Shown piece after piece: positions 20,201 to 30,551 of a stretch of DNA of 64,000 nucleotides. Both the position numbers and the translations under genes were made by a program. The notes beneath the pieces are model-generated. The model was not told where the DNA came from and ran no database searches. It saw only the letters and a list, made by a program, of their open reading frames with translations. The stretch is from Armillaria gallica (lineage: Eukaryota; Basidiomycota; Agaricomycetes; Agaricales; Physalacriaceae). Numbering within the stretch: position 1 is the first letter of the stretch; each line of letters opens with the position of its first letter. The stretch covers positions 2,728,001 through 2,792,000 of the forward strand of contig JBANDB010000010.1 in assembly GCA_037576215.1 (NCBI GenBank), written 5' to 3'.

Positions 20201-21640
20201 TCGGGAAAGTAAGTCAGCTTTCACGTTCTGGGCGCCAGGCTTGTGGTGGAGCGTGAAGTGGTATTCAGTGAGCTTGGTGACCCAGCAGGCTTGTCGTCAG
20301 TTCAGCTTCTGAGGGAGTCAGAAATACTGGAGGTTTTGATGATCTGTCCAGATTTTTACGTTTTTGGCTGCACCCATAAGGTAGTGGCGCCACTTGGAGA
20401 GCGTGAGCATGATTGCAAGCAACTCCTTGTCGTAGATTTCATAGTTTCTTTCCGTAGCACTGAGGGACTTGGACATGAATGCCACTGGCCTCCATATGCC
20501 ATTCTGTTTCTGACTGAGTACTGTGCCCACAGCGCCTTCGCTTGTGTCCGCTTTTACCCGGAATGGATCATCGTTGGTTGGGATGGCGAGGACGATGTCC
20601 TCAGCCATGTGTCATTTGAGTTCTTGGAAGGCCTTGTCTTGTGCTTCCATCCACTTCCATTCTGCATTGCCGGTTAGTTGAGTGAGGGGGCGAACGACTT
20701 TTGAGTACATCTTGATGAATTTCCAGTAAAAGTTCATGAAGCCCAAGAACAATTGGAGCTCCTTTTTCTGTCGAGGAGTTGGCCATTCTGCAATGCCGGC
20801 GATCTTGACAGAGTCCATTCATATAGAGTTCTCGCTAATGACGATGCTGAGATATTCTATTTCGAGTACTTCAAACTCGCACTTCTCTGCCTTGAGGAAG
20901 AGCTTGTTTTCATGAAGCCATTGGAGGATGTGCTTCATGATCTGTCAGTGTTCGTTCAAGTCTTTCGAGAAGATGAGAATGTCATCGAGATAAATGGTGA
21001 CCTTCCCTTCTCTGATCAGGTCATGGAAGATGTTGTTCATCATCCACTGGAATGTTGCAGGCGAGTTCATGAGCCCGAAGAACATGACGGTTGGCTCAAA
21101 GAGCTCTTGGTTTGTGTGGTAGGTGGCCTTTTCTTCATCCCCTTCCTTGATCTGGATGTTGTTGTACCCCCAACGAATGTTGAGCTTCGTGAATTACTTG
21201 GTGCTGCATAGCTTGTCAATGAGTTTGGAAATGAGTAGTAGCAGATAACAATTCTTGATGGTCATCTTATTGAGCTTGCGGTAGTCCTGTACTGGTCGGA
21301 GTGTCCCATCCTTTTTCTTCACGAAGAAGAAAGGAGAGGCAAACGGGGACTTGGAGGGACAGATTCGGCTGGACTCCAGGTTTTCATCAAGGAACTTGTC
21401 GAGTTGTTCCTGTTCATTTCGGTTCAGGGGGTATACCTTGCAGTCCAAGGTCGACTTCGCATTTGGGACGAGCTCAATGGCGTGGTCCCAAGACTTTCAT
21501 TCTGGTAGCTCGTTGAAGTTTTCCTTGGAGAACAGGTCGCAGAAGGAGTGGTAGTGCTCTGGTACCATCTCTTCAAAAGTCTTCTTGGGCTTGTCGGCAT
21601 TGGCCTTGGCCACAAGGTCATTGGCATGGTGCATGGAGCG
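20201..21640 (-). pseudogene. Chromovirus 1 reverse transcriptase and RNase H
   Basis: In minus-strand order: [36 protein letters not shown] and [10 protein letters not shown] (RT start), the polymerase site YLDD at 20981-20992 in VTIYLDDILIFSK, the RT connection PRQKKELQLFLGFMNFY, then RNase H with VKADTSEGAVGTVLSQKQNG, ERNYEIYDKELLAI and IWTDHQNLQYF. Catalytic Asp residues are kept, but several TGA or TAG stops separate the blocks. It copied the element RNA to DNA when active. Confidence 0.9.
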
Positions 21641-21645
21641 GAGGA

Positions 21646-22150
21646 CTAACTCTTCCTCCATTCAGACGGTGAGAATAGTGTCACTGTCTTTGAGTTCCTC
21701 ATCCCAATGGTCATCAGGATCGGCATTGGGGAGTTCGATATAGTTCTTGATGCACTGGCAATGTCCGAAGATGATGCTGCCAGTTTTCCAATTGATACTT
21801 GGATTGTGGCGTTTGAGCCAGTCGTGACTGAGGTAGATGTCCTTCTTTCTGAGATTGGTGACCACAAGATCGATGCGCTCACGATGTTCACCAATCATCA
21901 CACAGAGCTCAACAAACTCTGTGATGTCGCCACCTTGATTTCTGATTCCGTCAGCATTGCAGACCGGGATGGGTACCATGGCTTTCTTTGTGTCGATTCC
22001 ATGTTCTCATACATATGCGCTATTGATTGCGCTCCCCATGCAGCCGCTGTCAATGAGGGCTTTTGTGCTGAGGACTTGTCATCCGGTGCAGGGTTCGAGC
22101 GTTATGGGAACCATGAAGTCCCCCGAGGCTCTGCGGATATAGCAAATTAG
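21646..22150 (-). pseudogene. Chromovirus 1 aspartic protease
   Basis: The frame contains STKALIDSGCMGSAIN, holding the catalytic D-S-G, a stop soon after, then MVPIPVCNADGIRNQGG, IDLVVTNLRKKDIYLSHDWL, NPSINWKTG and PNADPDDHWDEEL. The last motif is shared with chromovirus 2 (PNADPDDKWDEEL). The protease would process the Gag-Pol precursor. Confidence 0.85.
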
Positions 22151-23134
22151 TTCTTGGAGTTTGTATAAGCTTTCTCTAGCCAGTTCGCCCTCCTTGCAGA
22201 GAAATTGGAGAAGCTTGTCCATGAGTTCTCTGAGTCGGTCTTTATGTATCCAAACACAAAGGGCAGCATGTGCGGCGTTATTGCTATGCACTTTTTGGAC
22301 CGCTCACAGTGTCCAGTCAACCTCAAAGGATTTCATCCATTGATGAGGGACCTCTTGAACCTTCGTGCTAGCCACTACGGGCTTAGCTACCATTGGTGAG
22401 GTCACCTCAACCCCCTTGTTAGGGAGTGATTTCGTGCCTCGAGTGGGCGATTCAGGTGGTGTCGGAAGTGTCATATTGCGAGGCTTCGGGGAGATTGTCG
22501 GGCTGCCTGAGGCGAGCCATTTCTGGAAGGATGAGTTGTCTTCGTCATCAGGTACTTCAATCATGGTTACCTGGTGCCCCCTCTTTACTGCCTGGGCACT
22601 AGCGGCTTCCCTCCTCTCGGCTGTCTTGGTCGGGGCTGTTGCGCATCCAATAGTTCTTGCCACATGTGTGTCTTCGTCAGGATTGCCCAGCGGGGTGTCA
22701 TGCCGAACCAGATTGCTGGAATCAGATTGCAGCAAGCTCAGTCCTTTAACATCAGAGTCACCCCTACCGCAAGTGCGGTCAGGGGCCATGGGTTCGACTT
22801 GTGCCAGACGCTCATCACGGTCGGTCTTACCAGTCTGGCCCTTTTCCAAATGCTGCAAGTCATTCCACCCTCTAAGCGTGCAGGCTGTGGGACTGGGGCC
22901 TCTACCGACAGCAGTCTTCAGGGTCATGGACCTATTCCTTGCAGTGTTCCCCTGATCCAAGGTAGATTTCGCCGCAGCTATTTTCTGCACCTGGGGGGCT
23001 GCTTCGTCAAGGGGGGCGTGTCCCTCCAGAGGAGGCGCTTGTTCCCTTGTCCCTCCTGCTTGAGGTGTTATGGAGGGTGGCGAGATGGTGGTTGCCTTTT
23101 CGATTGATGCGTTCGCTTGTGATGAGCTACTCAC
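22151..23134 (-). pseudogene. Chromovirus 1 Gag-Pol linker region
   Basis: A Ser/Pro/Thr-rich linker between zinc knuckle and protease. It contains AVKRGHQVTMIEVPDDEDN and ends with PHQWMKSFEVDWTL. Both stretches recur in chromovirus 2 (58229-58501), so this is a conserved part of the polyprotein. The hydrophobic-then-acidic MIEVPDDED resembles a SUMO-interaction motif, which is only an inference. Confidence 0.6.
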
Positions 23135-23137
23135 CGA

Positions 23138-23760
23138 TCATTTAGCCGGTCGTGTTGCTGAGGTTTCCCCCACTTTGGTGTGCTTGTTCCAGGGGCTCTC
23201 TGCCCCATGCTCAGTGACGGTTGTCACCTTTGCTTGTGCCCTGGCAGGCGGTTCTGTCAACCCTTTGAGTGGTGGCCCTAGGGAGGGTGTTTCACTAGTC
23301 AAGTCCATGTCCCAAAGGATGTCATATCGGTTCGATTCTGAGAAAGGTGCATAGGTAGAGGTCATAATTTGGCACGTAGGCCATGCATTGTTTGTTTCTT
23401 TAGAAGTTGCGTAAGTAAGTACTGGCCCTGCACTTGGGGACCAGGGTATAGCCAAATGCATGATAGTAAAATTGTCTGTATGTAAAAAAGAATCAGACCG
23501 TCCAGCAGGAAGAGGGCGTGCACTCATAAAGTCCTTGGTCACTGCAGAGGAATTGAACTCCCGATGACCTACTCTTTTACCTCCTGGATCTCCATGGTTT
23601 GAGTGAGTGGCACCTCCGCTGCATCCACTGCCCATACCTCCCTCTTCTACTTCCTTGGACAATCCTTGGAGATGTGCCCTTTCTTGTGGCAGATGAAGCA
23701 CCTCCTCTCCACCATGTACTTTTTTTGATCAATCTGCATCTTTGCATCTGCACCTGTTGG
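23138..23760 (-). pseudogene. Chromovirus 1 Gag nucleocapsid (zinc knuckle)
   Basis: At 23659-23700 the minus strand encodes CFICHKKGHISKDC, a perfect CX2CX4HX4C zinc knuckle for RNA binding, preceded by KYMVERR. Downstream frames are interrupted. Confidence 0.85.
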
Positions 23761-23901
23761 GGTTGTCCAACGTCCACCCAAGTCATGGCCCTTCTCAGTC
23801 TCTGCTGGCTTCCCCGTCAAGGAACTTGTTGTGCCACCTGCAGCCTTGGTGCTGCTGGTGGTGGTAATTTGCCTCTGATTCGGTGTGGGTCATTGGTCCT
23901 G

Positions 23902-24843
23902 TCAGTGCTCAATGCCTTGGGTCTGGTCAAAGACCTGTTGCTTCGTGCATTCATCGTACATCTGGAGGATCCGTCGCTTCCGTTCTGGGTAGGTGCAGGG
24001 TACCCCAAAGCCAATGGAGGCGATGATGGAGGCATAGCCCAGGGGTATGCCTTTTCGTACAGCATGAACTAGAGTCCCACGGTCAGACTCATTGGTCAGT
24101 TGCCCGGCCAGCTTCGCTTCTTGTTCGAGCTTCCAGAAGTAGATGTGGGCCAGGTTGCTGCCCATTTTGAGTTCTCCCATGCATTTTTTGTGGACGAGCT
24201 TGATGGTGGGATCTTGGAATTGCTCTTGGAAGGTTTTGACAAAGTCATCCCATGCTGGGTATCGGTAGCAGGGCCCAGCATCGTAGTCTCTCTCCTCTTC
24301 TTCCATGGCATCCTTGGGTGGTTCTGGTGGTACATACCAGTAGTCATCGCGGAGGTGGACCCACCAATCTTGGGTGTCCCCTTCCATATGCGACGTGGCG
24401 AATACAATCATGAGGGAAGGAACGTTCTGGTAGTACTGTCGAAAGATTTTGAAGTACGTGGTGCAATCTCTGAGGAATCTTTCGATGTCATCATGCTCTC
24501 CTTTGAACAGGAGTGGGGGCTTCATGAGTATAGGCTTAATGCCTGTCATGGCCAGGGGATCCATAGCGTTCCACATGCCGATGGGTCTGGTAGGTGGTGG
24601 TCTGGTGTAGCCTGGGGGTCATGGGACCAAGAACATGTCTTGTCGTGGTCCCAGTCATAGTTGTTGCCCATGCTCTGGTTGCTTTCCCTTCTTCTTGGCG
24701 TCGGTCAACTCTTCTCTTAGTTTGACATTTTCTTCGTGCATTTGGACTATCTGGGCTTCTAACTGAGCAAAGTGCAGGTCCACTTTGGGTAGGTCGGACG
24801 GTCCTGCCATTTCTTCGTTGGCTCCCCCTACTAATTGGCTCAT
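23902..24843 (-). pseudogene. Chromovirus 1 Gag capsid domain
   Basis: A 225-codon open frame (23902-24576, ATG start) matches the retrotransposon Gag fold: LLFKGEHDDIERFLRDC, MEGDTQDWWVHL, WDDFVKTFQEQFQDP, then the Leu-rich KKCMGELKMGSNLAHIYFWK. Upstream, 24655-24843 encodes a 62-residue heptad-like stretch (LHFAQLEAQIVQMHEENVKL) typical of a short coiled coil. It forms the virus-like particle when active. Confidence 0.85.
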
Positions 24844-24873
24844 TCCACAGCCCTGGTATTCCCCTCGTCGTCT

Positions 24874-25996
24874 CTAATTTTGAGTTATATGGCAGGGTGG
24901 AGAGTCGGGAAAGGGTCCTACATAAAAGTTGGGGATATCCTCTGGCGACTGGAATGGGTGGAATCTGGTGGGGTAGTCGTAGTGGAAATATTCAAAGTCA
25001 GGGGCCCCCACCCAGATTTCGTAGTTGGTCGTTCTCTCAGGCTGCCAGGACTTGGAGGGCATCTTCGAGCTGGGTCTGTTCCTCAGTGGTGTGGAAGCGG
25101 GCTTCGCATACACGGTTTCCCTCGGCAAGCGGGTAAAGTTCCCAGTTCTGATTGGCAATGATCCTTGCCATGATGGTGTCACGTCATTGGAGGGTGGTGC
25201 CAGTGATCTCGTCTCCTTGTTCAGTGGCAAAGTAGTAGCCCATGGGTTCTTGAACCCTCCTTTCTGCTGCAGGGAGTCTCCTCTCAAGATCCTGCCACCT
25301 GAGGTCCTAGGTGGCAGTTCATTCTGGTCCAAGGATCTCTCTGTCTTGAACAGAGAGATTGGGCCAGTCATAGTCGTTTCGGTGGGGATAGAAGGGGTCC
25401 TCTGGGACACGCCTCTGGCCCTGATGGTCATATTCAAGTGGGTCAAACTCATGGTCCCTGACAAGTCACTGTCTGTAGGAGAGGTAGTCCTTGGGAGGGG
25501 AGTCCGAGTCCGATGTGTCAGACTCGTCTGGGAATCTTCCCCTTAGGCCCATGCATAACCTGAGTCCCAGGCGATTGGGATGGGGTATGAGTATCTGGGA
25601 ACGAGGGTGGCGTAATAGTGCCAGTTCACCTGGGTAGGATGGAAGGGGTTCACTGTTGGTGTCATGTATTGTGATGACCTCTGGTTTGATCCCAAGGTCA
25701 GCAGCAGTAAAGCTTGGTATGAGGGGTGGGGCCACTGGTTGGTCCCATACCCTGAGGTTGGCGGGGGTGTCATCAGGTCCCCATGTTCCCATAGGATAGT
25801 CGGGGTCTGGGTTGGTTGGTCCATCGAGGACCTCAGTCCATACTATCCTGGTCTCGGGGATGGGGTTCGGACTGGGGGTTTGTGGAACATTGCTGGGAAC
25901 AGGGGTTGCATCTCTCGGGACTCCGGGTGTCTCTGGGGTGCGGCTATCCTGCCAACTCTTGCAGTACTCGGAGGAGCTGTGGGATAGTGTGGTCAT
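24874..25996 (-). pseudogene. Chromovirus 1 Gag N-terminal region
   Basis: Two long minus-strand frames (25466-25996 and 24874-25464) are rich in Pro, Ser, Asp and Thr, with TNYEIWVGAPDFEYFHYDYP and FPDESDTSDSDSPP stretches. They lie in the expected place for the Gag N-terminus and are probably one frame broken by indels or stops. No named domain is recognised. Confidence 0.5.
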
Positions 25997-26211
25997 GGCC
26001 TGAGTATGGGTGCATCGCTGCCTGGTTGTTGTCGTAGTCTACGCATTCATTGTGGAATGGGTGTTGAGGATGCTGCTGGGTGCCATTTGTGGCCATGCGG
26101 GTTCGTATCAGGGGAGAACATAGTGCCATGGGAAGGGAGCGTAATCTAGGTTGTATCAGTTTTGGACAGGGACAAGTAGTCCCCAACGTTGGAGTCAGTG
26201 TCTGATTTCCT

Positions 26212-26579
26212 CTCAGAAGGCGAGAAGTATTAGCGCGGTGAAGAAGAAAATAAGTACAGCACCTGCTAGAGCCATTCCTATAGTGATGGTTTGAGTTGTG
26301 GTTATGTCGGGAGTCATTGATGTGCTAGACGTCATTGGATGAGGTAGGCCCATAGGGAGCAAATGAGGAGGAAACAGTCAAAGATGATGAGGATGGTCAG
26401 AGTGATGATGAGGATGGTCCCTGAGACGGTGATTGCTGCGATGGTTCCTGGGGTCCAACCTTCCATTCAGGTTTCTTTATCTCCGCATATATGGTGATCA
26501 GGAGTGCACTCAGTACAGCAGCAAGGGATATGTTTTTCTTCTTTTTGATTCATTCAAGCTGTTCTTGCTCTGTGAGCAT
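26212..26579 (-). other. Leader of chromovirus 1 with three small membrane-segment frames
   Basis: The first ATG after the 5' LTR is at 26579. Its frame meets a TGA after nine codons, then reads SLAAVLSALLITIYA. A second ATG frame (26466) reads ITVSGTILIITLTILIIFD and ends CAATGACG, where its TGA overlaps the ATG (26335) of a third frame reading MALAGAVLIFFFTALILLAF. Each could form one membrane helix. Chromovirus 2 has a similar hydrophobic frame in the same place (61136-61390). Confidence 0.5.
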
Positions 26580-26618
26580 AAAAGACTCCCTCAGCAAGCG
26601 TAAGAGAATATAGTAGAA

Positions 26619-26631
26619 AGCTTTGAGCTAA
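26619..26631 (-). promoter_or_regulatory. Self-primer binding site of chromovirus 1
   Basis: On the minus strand this reads TTAGCTCAAAGCT, one base inside the 5' LTR. It is the exact complement of AGCTTTGAGCTAA in the LTR (26788-26800), which sits 34 nt after a TATATAAG box, where the transcript should begin. This is the arrangement of Tf1-type self-priming; no TGG-type tRNA primer site is present. Confidence 0.75.
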
Positions 26632-26632
26632 T

Positions 26633-27010
26633 TGTTAGGGATGGACTTGGGAATAACAAACAAGGCGACCAAAGGCTGCTTCATGTTCGGGCAGTCACCT
26701 AAGGTACTATAGGGTTTGCTACAGCAAGGTGGTATAACACTTAGACTCTCGGCGAGCAGAGAAGAGTAAAGTCCGGTGTATAGAAACTTAGCTCAAAGCT
26801 AGGGTTACATGGCTTTGAGTACGCTACTTATATACTGTTCGTCTGGTTCTAAATATATACGTGTCCATCTGTCAAGCGAGTGTCAGGTCGTATGGAAGTC
26901 GTCTCATTACCATGCGTCCTGGCAGAAACGTTGAAGGCGTTCAGTTTAGCGCTGGTCTGCTGAGGTGCTGAGATAAGATAAGATAAGGAAAAAATGGAAA
27001 AATCATAACA
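26633..27010 (-). repeat. 5' LTR of chromovirus 1
   Basis: 378 bp, partner 14968-15345; the target duplication ATTGC follows at 27011-27015. It carries the element promoter. Confidence 0.93.
26827..26834 (-). promoter_or_regulatory. TATA box in 5' LTR of chromovirus 1
   Basis: TATATAAG on the minus strand; the predicted start is about 30 nt downstream, at the self-priming sequence. The same box is in the other LTR and in chromovirus 2. Confidence 0.65.
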
Positions 27011-27015
27011 ATTGC

Positions 27016-27389
27016 TCCATATCATGACAGTGCATATCTGAGCAACAGTTTCTCTCCTACCCATGGGAATCATCTAAGAATGATGTACTTTTCTATCTGT
27101 CAAGTCCATCGTCTCATCAGCCAGCAGTGCTGCTTCAGTACTTCCCTAGCATGTTCTCTGAGACCACAGCCATGTAGAATCAGGTTAGACCCTCAGATAT
27201 GGAAATGAGTCATAGTCTCCAGCCTCTCTTTGGATGTGGAAGTTCTGGCCCACCACACATAAGGGATGCAATATCATTGTATCTTGCCCATGCTTTTCTT
27301 TGATAGCCTCTGATATATAGGCTGTGAGCACAGGTGTTCATAGCCTGTCTTAACAGGTCAGGGTCAATCTCCCATACACCCAGCCATAT
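27016..27389. other. Continuation of inverted repeat after chromovirus 1; no gene
   Basis: 27016-27090 continues the inverted copy of 35190-35260 that the chromovirus interrupts. For the remaining ~300 bp I see no gene. Confidence 0.55.
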
Positions 27390-29184
27390 GCCAATTCAAT
27401 TGACAATTTGAGCACCATTTAGATCAGTATGTCTGGAGAACATGGCAACTGTAAAGTAGGTATTCAACAAGGCTAATAGGACAGACTGTGGGTAGATCCT
27501 CATTCTGAAATCAAGGAATAGTGGTCTGTGCTTCCTGGCCCAGATTGTGATAATTTCACATTTCAATTGTTCAGTCTTCCCTTTACACACACCACACCAG
27601 CACACCATCACTGGCACATCCTTTCTCTAAATACGATGCATCCACTGGAACTGCAGGGATGGATAACACTTACAAGAGGTGTAAAACTCTTTTGGATGGA
27701 AAATGTACCACTGACTGGGAGGTACCCAACAAGTGGTTGGCATGTCAAGAAGTGCTTGAAGAAGATGGTGGAAGCTTTCCTAGATATGCCGCTGGACATT
27801 ATGCTGGACATATGCTCCTTTTAAACTGGTTTCTTGTTACAGACAGTGGATCCTCTGTACCTATTGGGCTGGGCATGTCTTTTGAAGACCTTTCAGCATG
27901 TTCTGGTGTCCAAATCTTCTGTTCAAGCCTGTGAGGAGAGATGTTGGAGGTCTCTCTCAGCCAACTTTAATTTCATCCTGGTCTGTCAAGTATGTTTTTT
28001 TCATTTGAATACTTTTGCTGCTCACAGCTCTAGCAAAATGCTAGAAATTCTTCTCAGGATGCACATATACACTGCCATTACAGTTAGTCCCAATGTCTTT
28101 ATTCTCTCAAAAGTGCCTGATAAGATCGTCATAGCATGCCCTCCATGACTGATCTCAAATGCATCCTGGAATACATTCAAACTGATGCTGGGACAGTGCT
28201 AGTAGCAACTCTCATGGTGCCATCACCCTCGAGTGTACTCTTCAGTCATCATTGAGTCTTATGGTGCCCTGAGTTCTTTCTAGATCACATTGGCAAAAAC
28301 CTTCCTGAATGATCCTATCTGGTATGAGACTGTGAGGAGATGCTCCAGGTTTGGCCTGCTGTACCAAACATGAGCGCAACACAGTCATACAATCAAGGTC
28401 AATTTCTGTAACACATTTGCAATCGGCGGGTCTTTCTTTTGCCACCAACATCCCTTGTGCTCCTTATGGGTCTTGGTAGAGCATCTCTGGTTGCTGTTCT
28501 TGGCTCTCACTAATACAAATCGGTAAGAATGTGGCAACCAAGAAGCTGAAAAGAAATTGTCTTTAATCATGACCTCTTTTTGCTATTGTCAAAGAATATT
28601 TCTCATTGTCCTACCAGTATACAACAGAAACTTGTAGACCTATGATGCGGAGCAGGAGTAACTGCCATGCCCAGCATTGACATTCTCACAGAGCATGGCT
28701 TGGCGAATCAGATCTGGTCTATTGAAGATAGCAGTATGCTGTTTTCAATGTGTCATTTCATTCTAGATAACCATAGCTTGTGAAGTAAGCAGAAAGGGTG
28801 AAGGACATCTGCCTGGCTTGGGAATGCCATGTGATTCTTCAAACTCAGAGGAAAGTCACAAGGCTCTGGCTCTGAGCATGCCTTTCCCTCCTCTACTTGG
28901 CTTCTCCTAACTGCCTCCTTTCCAGATGATCATATCCTTGTTGTCCAGTAAAACTGTCACACCAGGTCAGTTTTCTCAAAACCTTTGTTTTATTGTTTTG
29001 TGTAACCTAAACCAGTGTTGTCATAAGAACGTGCTGGTGCCTATCAAGCCCATATTTTTTGCCTTGAGGCCATATCACATCCTTTGGCTCTAAGACAACA
29101 AGCTCTTGGTGATTGCAACCATGGAGTAAGACCTTCCTAGATTCTAACAACCGCACACATGAGGTCATCAAACAATCTCATTGG
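27390..29184 (-). pseudogene. CpG-depleted decayed minus-strand coding copy (partner 36240-38010)
   Basis: It aligns in direct orientation with 36240-38010. Minus-strand frames match those of the partner (AMLCENVNAGHG against AMLCQNVDSGHG; SMMTEEYTRG against AMPTTEHTRE; RLFDDLM against RSFDDLV), with many TGA, TAG and TAA stops. CpG is nearly absent, while the partner keeps it. Product unknown. Confidence 0.55.
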
Positions 29185-30551
29185 TGATACACTGTCCACA
29201 TGTTCACACCTAGATTTTGCGATTTTGTAACAATACATTTGCATATCTATCCTATACTAGTGATAATAAAAGGACTATAGCTGAGGCTTCGAGCTGATAG
29301 TTATAGCAGTATGCGACTAGTGAAGCCAGGACTTAGAGGAGATACCACTAGTGGATCAAATCTACCAGCCAGCCATACTAGTGACTTGAATACTAGCCAG
29401 ACTAATTAATATAAGGCCACTAGTAAATGAGTAATGCGACTAGCGTACCAAACAAGGAGCAGAATACACAAATCTCATGAAGTCCAGTCACTAGCAGACT
29501 GATCAGGCAGAAACACCTAAGTCAGGTTAATTAGTCACATAGCAATCTCGAAGCAGGACTTAGAAATGAATTAGCAATGGATTAATGTTATGCCCAGATC
29601 TGACTAGTGCAATCAGATCTATTATGATCAGCACTAGTATAGCCTGGCTGCACTTTCGATCATAGCTGACTATGGTTGCGAGTATGAGGGTGTGTGGCTA
29701 GTCGTTCATCCTTGGCACTAGTGGTGCATTGCTGGGTCAAGAATGCGAAATTAAACCACTAGCTGAGCTCCATGGCTTACTAGTTGTCCAGTAGCAGTTT
29801 CTAGACCAACTATTGTGTACTTATACACAATATTTTAGGCCTAGCCAAGAAATCTGTACCAATAATACCCCACTAGTATAGCTGTTTGTGTCGCTTTGTA
29901 CCTTACTTTACAGTATATAAGTAGTAGAATAGTCCCTCATATGGCAGGCAAGCCATTCCTGTGATTGTAAGTGACTAGCTAGAGTCTAGTGCCCCCAATT
30001 AAAGGCTTTTGTGCTTAACCTTGACAAAGCAGCTACTAGTCACTAAGTTACCCATAGAATTGAGTGAATTGAAGTACCTTTGGGTCTACTATTGTGTCCT
30101 GCAAAGGCCAAGAGTGCTCTGAAGTTAGATTTTTCAGTTTCTCAAAGTTAAAGTATTATTCTTAGACCAAGAGTGCCACTAGTAAGCCAAGAGTGCAAAC
30201 TAGTCAAGTGTTGATCACTTGTAGGAAGAAGTACAGGGCCAAGAGAGCCAATAGTTCAAAGCAGTCATAGTCCCAGCGAGTGCAGTAGCTCAAACCAAGT
30301 CACATTTCATTCAATTGTGTCTTACTCACCCCACTAGTGCAAGTAGTATGCTTGTAAAACTCACTAGTAATGAATAAAATGTCTTTTGAACAACCTACCT
30401 TGATTATTGAGTCTGCAGAGTGCTTCTATCATACTTGAAACACCTGAATTCAATACATTGGTGATAGTGTAGAGTGTAGAGAGGTTTAGTGTTGGTTGGT
30501 GTTCATTGCCACCCACTAGTCTTTTGTCACTCACCATTACCGAGCATATCA
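29185..30551 (+). repeat. TGATAC-type long terminal-structured repeat, CTAG-rich
   Basis: It starts TGATACACTG and ends ATTACCGAGCATATCA. Start and end resemble those of 31916-34653, and the first ~520 bp align with 62309-62828. TG...CA ends and length suggest a solo LTR, but no coding region of such an element is in the window and I see no clean target duplication here. More than twenty ACTAGT or CTAG motifs are scattered through it. Confidence 0.55.

Larger units (their letters stand above)
14968..27010 (-). mobile_element. Chromovirus 1: Ty3/gypsy LTR retrotransposon with a nested foldback element
   Basis: 378-bp LTRs (14968-15345 and 26633-27010) are bounded by a perfect 5-bp target duplication ATTGC at 14963-14967 and 27011-27015. 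An uninterrupted homologue of the target site lies, inverted, near 35225-35260. In coding order on the minus strand are leader, gag, zinc knuckle, protease, reverse transcriptase, RNase H, integrase, chromodomain and tail. A 3034-bp insertion at 16842-19875 splits the integrase; without it and its 7-bp target copy the element is about 9.0 kb. Many in-frame stops (TGG to TGA, CGA to TGA) make it non-functional. The two LTRs show about 20 differences by eye, nearly all transitions. Confidence 0.93.

Noticed and set aside
20243..20677. Plus-strand frames of 100-200 codons within the chromoviruses (also 20753-21211, 22365-22955, 24100-24660, 57936-58547)
   Set aside because: They are antisense shadows of the gag-pol frames on the minus strand.
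29185..30551. Possible CRISPR or tandem array from the repeated ACTAGT motif
   Set aside because: Spacing is irregular, the motif is only 4-6 bp, and there are no repeat-spacer units; the source is a fungal nuclear sequence.
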